A DNA stretch of 19,115 nucleotides, taken from assembly GCA_038213135.1 (NCBI GenBank), contig JBBQTQ010000049.1:1-19115 (forward strand), read 5' to 3'. The notes under the pieces are model-generated. The model had not been told where the DNA came from and did not search any database. It saw only the letters and a list, made by a program, of their open reading frames with translations. The position numbers were made by a program, and so were the translations under genes. The stretch is from JBBQTQ01 sp038213135 (GTDB taxonomy: Bacteria > Actinomycetota > Thermoleophilia > Gaiellales > Gaiellaceae). Each line of letters begins with the position of its first letter. Position 1 is the first letter of the stretch. This document shows, piece after piece, positions 6,956 to 12,969 of the stretch.

Positions 6956-7709
6956 TCTCGGCACCGAAGACGATCACGTTCGCCATCACGTAGAGCCAGA
7001 CGAGCAGGATCGCCGTGCCGCCGAGCGCTTGCAGCGCCGGAATCTGCTTGGACAGGCGCACGTAGACGGGCAGGATCTGGAACGACGCCTCCAGGCCGAC
7101 TGTCGCCACCGCTGCTCCGGGCAGCACCTCCCGTGCGCTCATGCCGTCGTCGTTCGTCAGGTGCCAGTACGCCGTGGTGAGGAACAGGAAGACCGCGCCG
7201 CTGGAGACGACCAGCGAGAGCGTGTACGCGACGTAGCCGTTCGCGAAGACGCCCCCAGTGTGGCGTTTCAGGAGAGTGAACCCGAACGATGCGACGAGCA
7301 GGCCCGCGAAGAGCGTGACGAGCGAGGCGAGCATGAACAGGAGCGCGAGGCCCTTGCCGCGCAGGAACGGCCGGTTCGGGCGCCCGTAGACGACGTTGAA
7401 CGCGGACTCGAGCACGCTGAAGAGCGAGAGCGACGTCCAGAGCAGGGCGACGCCGCCGACGACGCCCAGGGTGGTCGCGTTCTTCTGGATCGCCCGGATC
7501 ACGGTGACGATGCTCGCCACAGAGCTGCCGGGCAGCGTCCGCTTCAGCTCCGTGACGAGATGGCTCGACGGGTCGGCCTTCCCCGCCAGTCCGCTCAGCG
7601 CGAGTGCGAGGAACAAGAGCGGCACGAACGAGAGCAGCGCGAAGTAGGCGATCATCGCTGCGAGGTGCGTTCCGCGATCGGCGAAGAACTTCCGGAACAC
7701 CGCGCGCAT
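6828..7709 (-). CDS. YihY/BrkB-family inner-membrane protein (formerly called RNase BN)
   Basis: A 293-aa integral membrane protein. I chose the ATG at 7709 because it gives the family start MRAVFRKFFADRGTHLAAMIAYFALLSFVPLL; the open frame continues to 8006 but only antisense to the neighbouring gene. Family blocks include GVVGGVALLWTSLSLFSVLESAFNVVYG, PGAAVATVGLEASFQILPVYV and the last helix AILLVWLYVMANVIVFGAEIN, with about six hydrophobic segments. The function of the family is not established; the old ribonuclease BN label is a misassignment. The recognisable homology ends at about INWWRARRG, and the remaining 40-odd residues are encoded antisense to the end of rdgB. It diverges from the Roadblock gene with only 28 bp between starts. 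Confidence 0.9.
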   Translation of the reverse strand: MRAVFRKFFADRGTHLAAMIAYFALLSFVPLLFLALALSGLAGKADPSSHLVTELKRTLPGSSVASIVTVIRAIQKNATTLGVVGGVALLWTSLSLFSVLESAFNVVYGRPNRPFLRGKGLALLFMLASLVTLFAGLLVASFGFTLLKRHTGGVFANGYVAYTLSLVVSSGAVFLFLTTAYWHLTNDDGMSAREVLPGAAVATVGLEASFQILPVYVRLSKQIPALQALGGTAILLVWLYVMANVIVFGAEINWWRARRGAAPTTPAQRVPGVNAPASTHPLVRRPFAFRRRG

Positions 7710-7715
7710 CCACGG

Positions 7716-7721
7716 AGTATC
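7716..7721 (-). promoter_or_regulatory. -10 box (GATACT) for the yihY-like gene, likely leaderless
   Basis: On the minus strand GATACT ends 6 nt before the ATG at 7709. There is no ribosome-binding site between the box and the start codon. Confidence 0.4.
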
Positions 7722-7723
7722 GG

Positions 7724-7729
7724 TTAGCT
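7724..7729 (+). promoter_or_regulatory. -10 box (TTAGCT) for the Roadblock gene
   Basis: TTAGCT ends 8 nt before the ATG at 7738. A GGAGG directly abuts the ATG with zero spacing, which is too close to act as a normal ribosome-binding site, so leaderless translation is more likely. Confidence 0.4.
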
Positions 7730-7737
7730 TGCGGAGG

Positions 7738-8148
7738 ATGGACGCCGCGCAGGCACTCGCCGATCTGACCGAGATCTCCTCGCAGATCCGTTCGGCCGTG
7801 ATCGTCGACGGCGAGGGCAGCCTCGTCGCCTCGACCTTCGACGACGACGACCGCGCGCGGCGGGTGGCAGAGAAGGCGCGAGCGCTGCTCGCGGCCGCGG
7901 AGGAGGTTCCGGGTGGTTCCGGCCGCTCGCTCGCCCAGCTCGAGGCGGCCACGCTCGAGGGCAGCATCTTCGTCGTCCGCGACGGTGATCGTGCGATCGC
8001 TGCCACGACGAGCCCGGAGCCGACGGTGGGGCTCGTCTTCTACGACCTCAAGAGCTGCCTGCGGGGGGCGGCCGGCGAGGAGAAGCCGAAGCCTCGCGCC
8101 AAGCGCAAGCCGGCCGCCAAGAAAGAGGAGGACGGTGCCGAGGCGTAA
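7738..8148 (+). CDS. Roadblock/LC7-domain protein with lysine-rich tail
   Basis: A 136-aa protein. Residues about 1-110 have the Roadblock/LC7 pattern: an initial helix (AQALADLTEISSQIRSAVIVD), then GEGSLVAST, a helix, GSIFVVRDGDRAIAATTS, and PTVGLVFYDLKSCLR. The last 25 residues are low-complexity and basic (PKPRAKRKPAAKKEEDG). Bacterial Roadblock proteins commonly regulate small Ras-like GTPases such as MglA, but no such GTPase gene is present in the window. The ATG at 7738 is preferred; an in-frame TTG lies at 7729. It overlaps the following small membrane-protein gene by 14 nt, and the pair leads into pyrE. The basic tail could bind nucleic acid or membrane; that is inference. Confidence 0.85.
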   Translation: MDAAQALADLTEISSQIRSAVIVDGEGSLVASTFDDDDRARRVAEKARALLAAAEEVPGGSGRSLAQLEAATLEGSIFVVRDGDRAIAATTSPEPTVGLVFYDLKSCLRGAAGEEKPKPRAKRKPAAKKEEDGAEA

Positions 8149-8344
8149 GCTCCTGACCGGTTTCCTGCTGACGGCGGGCTCGCTCGCCGGAACGGTGCTC
8201 TACCGCCGTCGCGCCGCGCGCCGGCGCGAGCGGGTCGACCTCTACTACGAGGACGGCTCGATGGTCTCCCTGACCGAGGGCTCGTCCGACGCGGAGCGCC
8301 TGCTGCCGCTCGCGCACGAAACGCTCGCCGCCTCGCGGTCTTGA
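8135..8344 (+). CDS. Small single-pass membrane protein, 69 aa, unknown function
   Basis: The GTG at 8135 is preceded by AGGAGG (8126-8131) inside the end of the Roadblock gene, giving a short but convincing ribosome-binding site. The product starts VPRRKLLTGFLLTAGSLAG..., one membrane helix flanked by arginines on both sides, so it is probably anchored with its C-terminus in the cytoplasm. The tail reads RVDLYYEDGSMVSLTEGSSDAERLLPLA, an acidic segment I do not recognise. It overlaps the upstream gene by 14 nt and its TGA overlaps the pyrE TTG start (TTGA), so the three genes are translationally linked. This may be the membrane partner of the Roadblock protein; that is inference from position only. 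Confidence 0.75.
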   Translation: MPRRKLLTGFLLTAGSLAGTVLYRRRAARRRERVDLYYEDGSMVSLTEGSSDAERLLPLAHETLAASRS

Positions 8345-8871
8345 CGGATAACGAACTGGCGAAGGCGTTACGGGAGCACGCCTACCTCGAGGGCGACTTC
8401 GTCCTTCGCTCCGGTCGCCGCTCCAAGTACTACCTCGACAAGTACCGCTTCGAGACCCGCCCCGACCTGCTCCGCCCGCTCGGCGAGCGCATCGCGGCGA
8501 AGGTCGCGGAGGCCGAGCCCGAGGCTCAGAGACTGGCCGGACCGGAGCTCGGAGCCGTTGCTCTGGCGGCTTCTGCCTCGCTCGCGTCCGATCTGCCCTT
8601 CATGATCGTGCGGAAGGAGGCGAAGGATTACGGCACTGCAAACCGCATCGAGGGTCAATTCGAGCCAGGCGAGTGCGTCTGCCTGGTCGAGGACGTCGTC
8701 ACCTCGGGCGGCGCCGCGGCTGCCGCGATCCAGGCACTACGCGACGCAGGACTGCGCATCAGCCACGCCGTCTGCGTCGTCGACCGCGAGGAGGGCGGCA
8801 GCGATGCCCTCGCGCGGATTGCGGTACGCCTCTGGCCGGTTTTCCGGGCGCGGCAGCTCCTGGAGGCCTAA
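8341..8871 (+). CDS. pyrE: Orotate phosphoribosyltransferase
   Basis: A 176-aa cytoplasmic enzyme converting orotate and PRPP to OMP in pyrimidine synthesis. The N-terminal pattern LREHAYLEGDFVLRSGRRSKYYLDK is typical, as is the catalytic-loop segment RKEAKDYGTANRIEG. The PRPP-binding motif is LVEDVVTSGG (residues about 115-124). It begins with TTG at 8341 overlapping the preceding stop (TTGA), and no better start lies nearby. The next pathway enzyme, pyrF, is about 600 bp downstream, separated by the HU gene and its terminators. Family length is slightly short (often 180-215 aa), but all motifs are present. Confidence 0.95.
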   Translation: MTDNELAKALREHAYLEGDFVLRSGRRSKYYLDKYRFETRPDLLRPLGERIAAKVAEAEPEAQRLAGPELGAVALAASASLASDLPFMIVRKEAKDYGTANRIEGQFEPGECVCLVEDVVTSGGAAAAAIQALRDAGLRISHAVCVVDREEGGSDALARIAVRLWPVFRARQLLEA

Positions 8872-8907
8872 AATACGCCGCGAAGCCGCATGGTTGAGCG
8901 GAGAGGG

Positions 8908-8916
8908 TGGTAGGCT
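8908..8916 (+). promoter_or_regulatory. Extended -10 promoter (TGG-TAGGCT) for the HU gene
   Basis: TAGGCT at 8911-8916 is preceded by TGG, an extended -10 element, in the 84-bp gap between pyrE and the HU gene. A -35 element is not obvious. Unlike several neighbours, this promoter leaves a leader of roughly 30 nt containing a clear ribosome-binding site. Confidence 0.5.
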
Positions 8917-8941
8917 GGCGCCCCGAGTCGTGATCCCCGAC

Positions 8942-8948
8942 AGGAGGA
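8942..8948 (+). promoter_or_regulatory. Ribosome-binding site of the HU gene
   Basis: AGGAGGA lies 7 nt before the GTG at 8956. It fixes the start codon and is the strongest Shine-Dalgarno sequence in the window, in keeping with an abundant protein. Confidence 0.8.
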
Positions 8949-8955
8949 GTAGCTC

Positions 8956-9237
8956 GTGACCAAGCAAGAGTTCATCGACAAGGTTGCATCGAAGAGTGGT
9001 CTCAGCCGCCGTGACGCGGCCAGCGCCGTCGATGCGTTCCTCGACTCGATCACCGATGCGCTGAAGGCACGCGACTCGGTCAGCTTCACAGGCTTCGGCA
9101 AGTTCATGACCCAGAACCGGGCCGCACGCATGGGCGTCAACCCGCGCAAGCCGGGCGAGAAGGTACACATCGCGGCGGCGACGGTTCCGAAGTTCTCCGC
9201 AGGCAGCACGCTGAAGAGCGCCGTCCGCGGCGGCTAG
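8956..9237 (+). CDS. hup: HU-family nucleoid DNA-binding protein
   Basis: A 93-aa protein of normal HU length. It forms dimers that bend and compact DNA. The sequence follows the family throughout: MTKQEFIDKVASKSGLSRRDAASAVDAFL, then VSFTGFGKF, the DNA-binding arm RAARMGVNPRKPGEKV, and the end VPKFSAGSTLKSAV. There is no lysine/alanine-rich C-terminal extension of the kind seen in mycobacterial and streptomycete HupB/HupS. Its GTG start follows a strong AGGAGGA site. It has its own promoter and strong terminators, so it is transcribed alone between pyrE and pyrF. Confidence 0.96.
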   Translation: MTKQEFIDKVASKSGLSRRDAASAVDAFLDSITDALKARDSVSFTGFGKFMTQNRAARMGVNPRKPGEKVHIAAATVPKFSAGSTLKSAVRGG

Positions 9238-9238
9238 C

Positions 9239-9252
9239 AGGGGGTACCCCCT
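9239..9252. repeat. 14-bp perfect palindrome after the HU gene
   Basis: AGGGGGTACCCCCT begins one base after the HU stop codon. It has no loop, so it is more likely a protein-binding or recombination-type palindrome than an RNA hairpin. It is the first of three palindromes in 90 bp. Confidence 0.6.
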
Positions 9253-9265
9253 CCAAAGGGTCTCG

Positions 9266-9296
9266 CAGAGGGCCGCGCAAGCGGCCCTCTGTCGTT
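9266..9296 (+). terminator. Terminator of the HU gene, stem with GCAA tetraloop
   Basis: An 11-bp perfect stem, CAGAGGGCCGC / GCGGCCCTCTG, is closed by GCAA, a stable GNRA tetraloop. The 3' side continues TCGTT with a short U content. It lies about 30 nt after the HU stop codon. Confidence 0.75.
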
Positions 9297-9300
9297 AAAA

Positions 9301-9325
9301 GCGGGGGAACCCCTGGTTCCCCCGC
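9301..9325. terminator. Second hairpin downstream of HU
   Basis: A perfect 11-bp stem, GCGGGGGAACC / GGTTCCCCCGC, with a 3-nt loop. On the minus strand it is followed directly by TTTTAAC, so it reads as an intrinsic terminator for leftward transcription. On the plus strand it is a back-up behind the first hairpin. Confidence 0.6.
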
Positions 9326-9468
9326 TAGCCCCCTCCTTCCCAACGTGGGGTCGGTCCGACCGTCGCTGAGCGGCCCGCTGGTTCCGCAACTCATCGCGAG
9401 GCCTGGCACGCGCGACCTCGCGCGGTGTGGCTGCGGCGGGCAGAGCCCGCCTCCGCCGGTCGAGGAGC
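9326..9468. other. Non-coding spacer before pyrF
   Basis: No convincing gene is seen. It contains a short hairpin GGCGGGC-AGA-GCCCGCC (9435-9451), whose downstream side ends GCCTCCGC, like the hairpin after guaA (17397-17421). This may be a small extragenic palindrome family, or two independent GC-rich hairpins. Confidence 0.4.
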
Positions 9469-9474
9469 TAGCCT
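9469..9474 (+). promoter_or_regulatory. -10 box (TAGCCT) for pyrF, likely leaderless
   Basis: TAGCCT ends 7 nt before the GTG at 9482, with no Shine-Dalgarno sequence between. Confidence 0.45.
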
Positions 9475-9481
9475 AAGCGGC

Positions 9482-10399
9482 GTGGAGACCGGAGCGGCCG
9501 TGGCGACGACGCTCTTCTCCGATCGTCTTGCCGAGGCCGTCGAGCAGCGGCGCAGCCAGCTCGTCGTCGGGCTCGATCCCCAGCTCGACCTGCTGCCCCT
9601 CGAGCTCCGCGGCGACGCTCGCCTCGGACTGGAGGCCGCGGCCGAGGCGATCGCGCGTTTCTGCTGCGGCGTGATCGATGCCGTCGCTCCGTCGGTCGTC
9701 GCAGTCAAGCCGCAGCTCGCCTTCTTCGAGGCAGCCGGGCCCGATGGGCTGCGGGCCTTCGAGGAGGTCTGCAGCTACGCCCGCTCGGCGGGGCTGCTCG
9801 TGATCGCCGACGGGAAACGCGGCGATATCGGCTCCACGGCACGCGCCTACGCGAGCGCGTATCTCGAGCCGCGGGACGACGGCGACCCGATCGCCGACGC
9901 GCTGACCGTGAACACCTACCTCGGCAGCGACTCGCTCGAACCCTTCGTCCAGGCCTGCCGGCGGTACGGCGGCGGACTCTTCTGCCTCGTGAAGACGTCA
10001 AACCCCGGCGGCGCCGACGTCCAGGATCTGCAGCTCTCGGACGGGCGTCCGCTCTGGCAGCACGTTGCGATGATGGTCGCCGAGCTCGGCGAGGAGGCGG
10101 TCGGCGAGCGCGGGCTGTCGAGCGTCGGTGCCGTCGTCGGCGCGACGTTCCCGCGAGCGGTGGGCGAGGCGAGGCGGCTGTTGCCGAAGGCGGTCCTGCT
10201 CCTGCCGGGTGTGGGGGAGCAGGGTGCGACCCCTGCGGACATCGCGCGCGCCTTTACGAGCGGGCCGGCGAGCGCGCTCGCCTCCGCGTCGCGCTCGGTG
10301 ATCTACGCGTATCGCGCGGAGGGAGCAGACTGGCGGAGCGCCGCGGCGGCCGAGGCCGCGCGGTTGCGATCCGAGGTCTGGAACGAGTCCGGCTGGTAG
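9482..10399 (+). CDS. pyrF: Orotidine 5'-phosphate decarboxylase, type 2
   Basis: About 305 aa, the length of the long (type 2) class common in Actinobacteria. It decarboxylates OMP to UMP in the cytoplasm. Motifs are VVGLDPQLDLLPL, AVKPQLAFFE, the catalytic block IADGKRGDIGSTA (Asp110, Lys112, Asp115), ALTVNTYLGSDSLEPF, VVGATFP, LLLPGVGEQGATP and ASRSVIYAY near the phosphate-binding end. The GTG at 9482 is preferred because it sits 7 nt after TAGCCT; an in-frame GTG at 9500 is the alternative. The open frame reaching 9425 has no supporting signal. A LysM protein gene starts 4 nt after its stop. Confidence 0.95.
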   Translation: METGAAVATTLFSDRLAEAVEQRRSQLVVGLDPQLDLLPLELRGDARLGLEAAAEAIARFCCGVIDAVAPSVVAVKPQLAFFEAAGPDGLRAFEEVCSYARSAGLLVIADGKRGDIGSTARAYASAYLEPRDDGDPIADALTVNTYLGSDSLEPFVQACRRYGGGLFCLVKTSNPGGADVQDLQLSDGRPLWQHVAMMVAELGEEAVGERGLSSVGAVVGATFPRAVGEARRLLPKAVLLLPGVGEQGATPADIARAFTSGPASALASASRSVIYAYRAEGADWRSAAAAEAARLRSEVWNESGW

Positions 10400-10403
10400 T
10401 CCT

Positions 10404-10724
10404 ATGAACCGCCGCTTCGTCTTCCGGGTGATCGCGCCGGTTGCCTTTCTGGCCGCCGTGACGATCGCAGTCCTGCTCGTGCGCTCCGGGTTGCGCCACC
10501 ACGCGGCCACGACCACGACGACAACCACTGCGACGGCGCCGATCCTGCCGACGATCACGACGACCCCGCAGCCGTCACGGAGGCGCTTCTACCGGATCCG
10601 CAGTGGTGACACGCTCGGCAGCATCGCGATCCGCTTCCACACGACCGTTGGACAACTACGCCGGCTGAACCCCAAGGTCGACCCGCATGCGCTGTCCCCG
10701 GGCGAGCGGATCCGCGTCAGGTAA
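10404..10724 (+). CDS. LysM-domain cell-wall-binding membrane protein
   Basis: A 106-aa protein with three parts. Residues about 8-28 are a membrane-spanning or uncleaved signal segment (VIAPVAFLAAVTIAVLLVRSG). Residues about 35-56 are a threonine-rich linker (ATTTTTTTATAPI...TITTTP). Residues about 62-106 are one LysM domain (FYRIRSGDTLGSIAIRFH, then LRRLNPKVDPHALSPGERIRV). LysM binds N-acetylglucosamine in peptidoglycan, so the protein probably tethers the membrane to the wall. There is no enzymatic domain. It starts 4 nt after pyrF without a clear ribosome-binding site and is followed 18 nt later by a D-Ala-D-Ala carboxypeptidase gene, another wall function. Confidence 0.88.
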   Translation: MNRRFVFRVIAPVAFLAAVTIAVLLVRSGLRHHAATTTTTTTATAPILPTITTTPQPSRRRFYRIRSGDTLGSIAIRFHTTVGQLRRLNPKVDPHALSPGERIRVR

Positions 10725-10728
10725 GGGC

Positions 10729-10734
10729 TACACT
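10729..10734 (+). promoter_or_regulatory. -10 box (TACACT) for the carboxypeptidase gene
   Basis: TACACT ends 8 nt before the GTG at 10743 and begins just after the LysM gene stop codon. No Shine-Dalgarno sequence is present in the 8-nt gap, so transcription is likely leaderless or almost so. Confidence 0.45.
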
Positions 10735-10742
10735 CCGCGCTC

Positions 10743-11861
10743 GTGAAGCTCCGGCTCGCCGTCCTCGGAGCGGCTGTCCTGCTCGTCGCGCCCGCGCTCG
10801 CCGCGCCTCCCCGCCCGGAGGGTCGCGCCTGGTTCGTCCAGAACGCCGCGACCGGCGAGGTGCTCCTCTCCCACAGCGCAGCGGACTCGGTGCCGATCGC
10901 GAGCATCACGAAGTTGATGACCGTGCTGGTGACCCTGGAGCACACAAAGCTCGACGACGTCGTGATCGTCAGCCCGCAGGCGGCCCGCGTCGGCGAGTCG
11001 AGCATCTACCTGCGCCCGGGGGAGACGCTGACCGTCCGCGAGCTCGTCGAGGCGGCGTTGATCCAGAGCGCGAACGACGCGGCCGTGGCGCTCGCCGCGT
11101 ACGTCGGCCACGGCGACCTGAGCGCCTTCGTCGGGCTAATGAACGCGAAGGCACAGCAGCTCGGCCTTCGGGACACGCACTTCGCGAACCCGGACGGGCT
11201 CGACGAGTTCGGCCACTACTCGAGTGCCCGCGATGTGACGAAGCTTGCGCGCGTGGCCATGCACAACGCCTTCGTGCGCGAGGTCGTCCGCGAGACGAGC
11301 GCGTCGATCTCCGGCGGGCGCACGCTGCACACCTGGAACGACCTGCTCTACACGTTCCCGCACTTGCTCGGCGTCAAGACCGGACACACGAGCCAGGCCG
11401 GCTGGTCGGAGGTGGCCGCGGCCGGGGCGCGCGGGGTCACGATCTACGCGACCCTGCTCGGCGAGCCGAGCCGCTCGCAGCGCAACTCCGACCTGGCGGC
11501 GCTGCTCGCCTGGGGGATCGACCAGTACCGGGTCGTCCAGCTGATCGGGACGAGCCGTGTCTACGCCTGGGCCCAGGCTCCCTACGGCCGGCCTTCGGTC
11601 GGGCTCGTCGCCGTCAGGCCGGTGATCCGCGTCGTGCGCGTGAACCGGCCGCTCGTCGAGCGCGTGACGGTGCCGGCCAGCGTGACGCTCCCGGTCGAGC
11701 AGGGTGCCGCGCTCGGCAAGCTCGAGATCTGGTCGGGCAAGAAGCTCGTCGCGACCGAGCCGCTCGTCGCAACGCGGACGATCCGGAAGCCCGGTTTCGT
11801 TGCGAAGGCCGAGTGGTACGCAGGGCGGGCTGTGCACAAGTTCTGGAGCTGGCTTACGTGA
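10743..11861 (+). CDS. D-alanyl-D-alanine carboxypeptidase (DacA/PBP5-like, peptidase S11)
   Basis: A 372-aa exported penicillin-binding protein that trims the terminal D-Ala of peptidoglycan pentapeptides. The signal peptide is MKLRLAVLGAAVLLVAPALA (cleavage near residue 20). The three active-site motifs are present: SITK (Ser54-Lys57), SAN (109-111) and KTG (212-214, in VKTGHTSQAG). The S11 blocks FANPDGLDEFGHYSSARD and GRTLHTWNDLLYTFPHLLGVKTG also fit. The C-terminal 110 residues form a beta-rich domain like the PBP5 C-terminal region. The final segment (EWYAGRAVHKFWSWL) is amphipathic and could anchor the protein to the membrane. Its TGA lies inside the left arm of a long palindrome. Confidence 0.95.
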   Translation: MKLRLAVLGAAVLLVAPALAAPPRPEGRAWFVQNAATGEVLLSHSAADSVPIASITKLMTVLVTLEHTKLDDVVIVSPQAARVGESSIYLRPGETLTVRELVEAALIQSANDAAVALAAYVGHGDLSAFVGLMNAKAQQLGLRDTHFANPDGLDEFGHYSSARDVTKLARVAMHNAFVREVVRETSASISGGRTLHTWNDLLYTFPHLLGVKTGHTSQAGWSEVAAAGARGVTIYATLLGEPSRSQRNSDLAALLAWGIDQYRVVQLIGTSRVYAWAQAPYGRPSVGLVAVRPVIRVVRVNRPLVERVTVPASVTLPVEQGAALGKLEIWSGKKLVATEPLVATRTIRKPGFVAKAEWYAGRAVHKFWSWLT

Positions 11862-12022
11862 GCCACCCGGCGGGATCCTCCGGCCCGCGGTGCGCGATAA
11901 GTAGCGCCACGCGGCGTCCTTGGTCGCATCCGTACTTGCTAGTACGAACGCTCCCTGCGTCCTTGCCTGGCTTGCTTCTCGCACCCCGCGAGCTCGACAA
12001 TCCCACCGGGAGGCTCACGTGA
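11854..12022. repeat. 169-bp imperfect palindromic element filling the gap between the carboxypeptidase and kinase genes
   Basis: The outer 27 bp at each end (11854-11880 and 11996-12022) are inverted repeats with 22 of 27 matches; shared cores are ACGTGAGCC, CCCGG and GGGAT. A second pair of arms (11886-11901 and 11975-11990) matches at 13 of 16. The exact centre is a perfect hairpin, CGTACT-TGCT-AGTACG (11931-11946). All three share one symmetry axis at about 11938. Between the inner arms and the centre, GCGTCCTTG occurs as a direct repeat (11914-11922 and 11957-11965). The left arm covers the carboxypeptidase stop codon; the right arm covers the ribosome-binding site and GTG of the kinase. 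It could be a MITE-like element or a long regulatory RNA hairpin. No flanking target duplication is evident. Confidence 0.7.
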
Positions 12023-12969
12023 TCGTCACTGTCACCTTGAACGCGGCCCTCGACCGGACGCTCTCGGTGCCGAACTTTCAGCGGGGGCAGCGCCACCGGG
12101 CGAGTCAGGGCCTGACGCTCGCGGGCGGCAAGGGGATCAACATCGCGCGAGCCCTGAAACGGCTCGACGTCCCGGTCGTCGCGACCGGGCTCGCGGGTGG
12201 GCGGGCCGGGACTCGCATCGTCCAGGAGCTGACCTCCGAGGCGATCCTCAACGACTTCGTCCGGATCGCAGACGAGTCACGCACCTCGACCGCCGTCGTC
12301 GACCCGACCTCGAACACGTACACGGAGATCAACGAGTGGGGCCCGGCGGTGCAGCCGGGCGAGCTCGACATGCTCCGCGAGAAGCTGCAGTACCTCTCGC
12401 GCGGCGCCGAGATCGTCGTCTTCGCGGGCTCGCTCCCGCGGGACGTGGACACCGGGTTCTACGCGGACATGATCCGCGACCTCGAGCGCCGCGGCGTCCG
12501 CACGGTGCTCGACTCCGAGGGCCAGCCGCTGCGGCTCGGGCTCGAGGCGGAGCCGTTTCTCGTCTCGCCGAACCAGCGCGAGGCCGAGGCGATGGTGGGG
12601 CAGGAGTTCCACGAGGACGCCGACTTCCTGGTGGCGCTCGACGACCTGGCCGAGCAGGGCGCCCGCAACGTCGTGATCACCGACGAGGCCGGCTGCTTCG
12701 CGCTCCTGCGGACGGAGCGCCAGGTGCACCGCTATCGCGCGCTCGCCCCTCGCCTCGAGGCGGTCTCCACGGTCGGCGCCGGAGACGTGCTGCTCGCGGC
12801 GTTCCTCGCGGCCCGGCAGGAGGGCGCCTCCCCGGAGGACGCGCTGCGACGCGCGGTCGCGGCAGGCGCAGCGTCGACCCTCGAGGTCGGGGCGGGCCGC
12901 TTCGACCCGCGCGAGGCGGCGCATCTCCAGGCCGTGGTGAACGTCGAAGAGCTGGTTGCGGTCGACTAG
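12019..12969 (+). CDS. 1-phosphofructokinase-type sugar kinase (PfkB family, FruK/LacC-like)
   Basis: A 316-aa cytoplasmic kinase. The N-terminus VIVTVTLNAALDRTLSV, the block LAGGKGINIARALKRLD (GGKG at 36-39), FAGSLPRDV, VSPNQREAEAM and the catalytic TVGAGDVLLAAFLA (Asp256) place it in the hexose-phosphate branch of PfkB kinases (FruK, LacC, PfkB). It should phosphorylate fructose-1-phosphate or a related sugar phosphate with ATP; the exact substrate cannot be settled by eye. The GTG at 12019 is supported by GGGAGG 5 nt upstream (12008-12013). A longer frame from 11920 runs only through the palindrome. No PTS or fru regulator genes are adjacent. Its stop interlocks with that of the nitrile hydratase alpha gene at CTAG. 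Confidence 0.92.
   Translation: MIVTVTLNAALDRTLSVPNFQRGQRHRASQGLTLAGGKGINIARALKRLDVPVVATGLAGGRAGTRIVQELTSEAILNDFVRIADESRTSTAVVDPTSNTYTEINEWGPAVQPGELDMLREKLQYLSRGAEIVVFAGSLPRDVDTGFYADMIRDLERRGVRTVLDSEGQPLRLGLEAEPFLVSPNQREAEAMVGQEFHEDADFLVALDDLAEQGARNVVITDEAGCFALLRTERQVHRYRALAPRLEAVSTVGAGDVLLAAFLAARQEGASPEDALRRAVAAGAASTLEVGAGRFDPREAAHLQAVVNVEELVAVD

Noticed and set aside
7710..8006. Extended N-terminus of the yihY-like protein to 8006
   Set aside because: The extra 99 codons are antisense to the Roadblock gene, serine/arginine-rich, and precede a family-typical Met at 7709.
11920..12018. Upstream start for the sugar kinase at 11920
   Set aside because: The extra residues are encoded by the palindromic element, and a clear ribosome-binding site supports GTG 12019, where PfkB homology begins.
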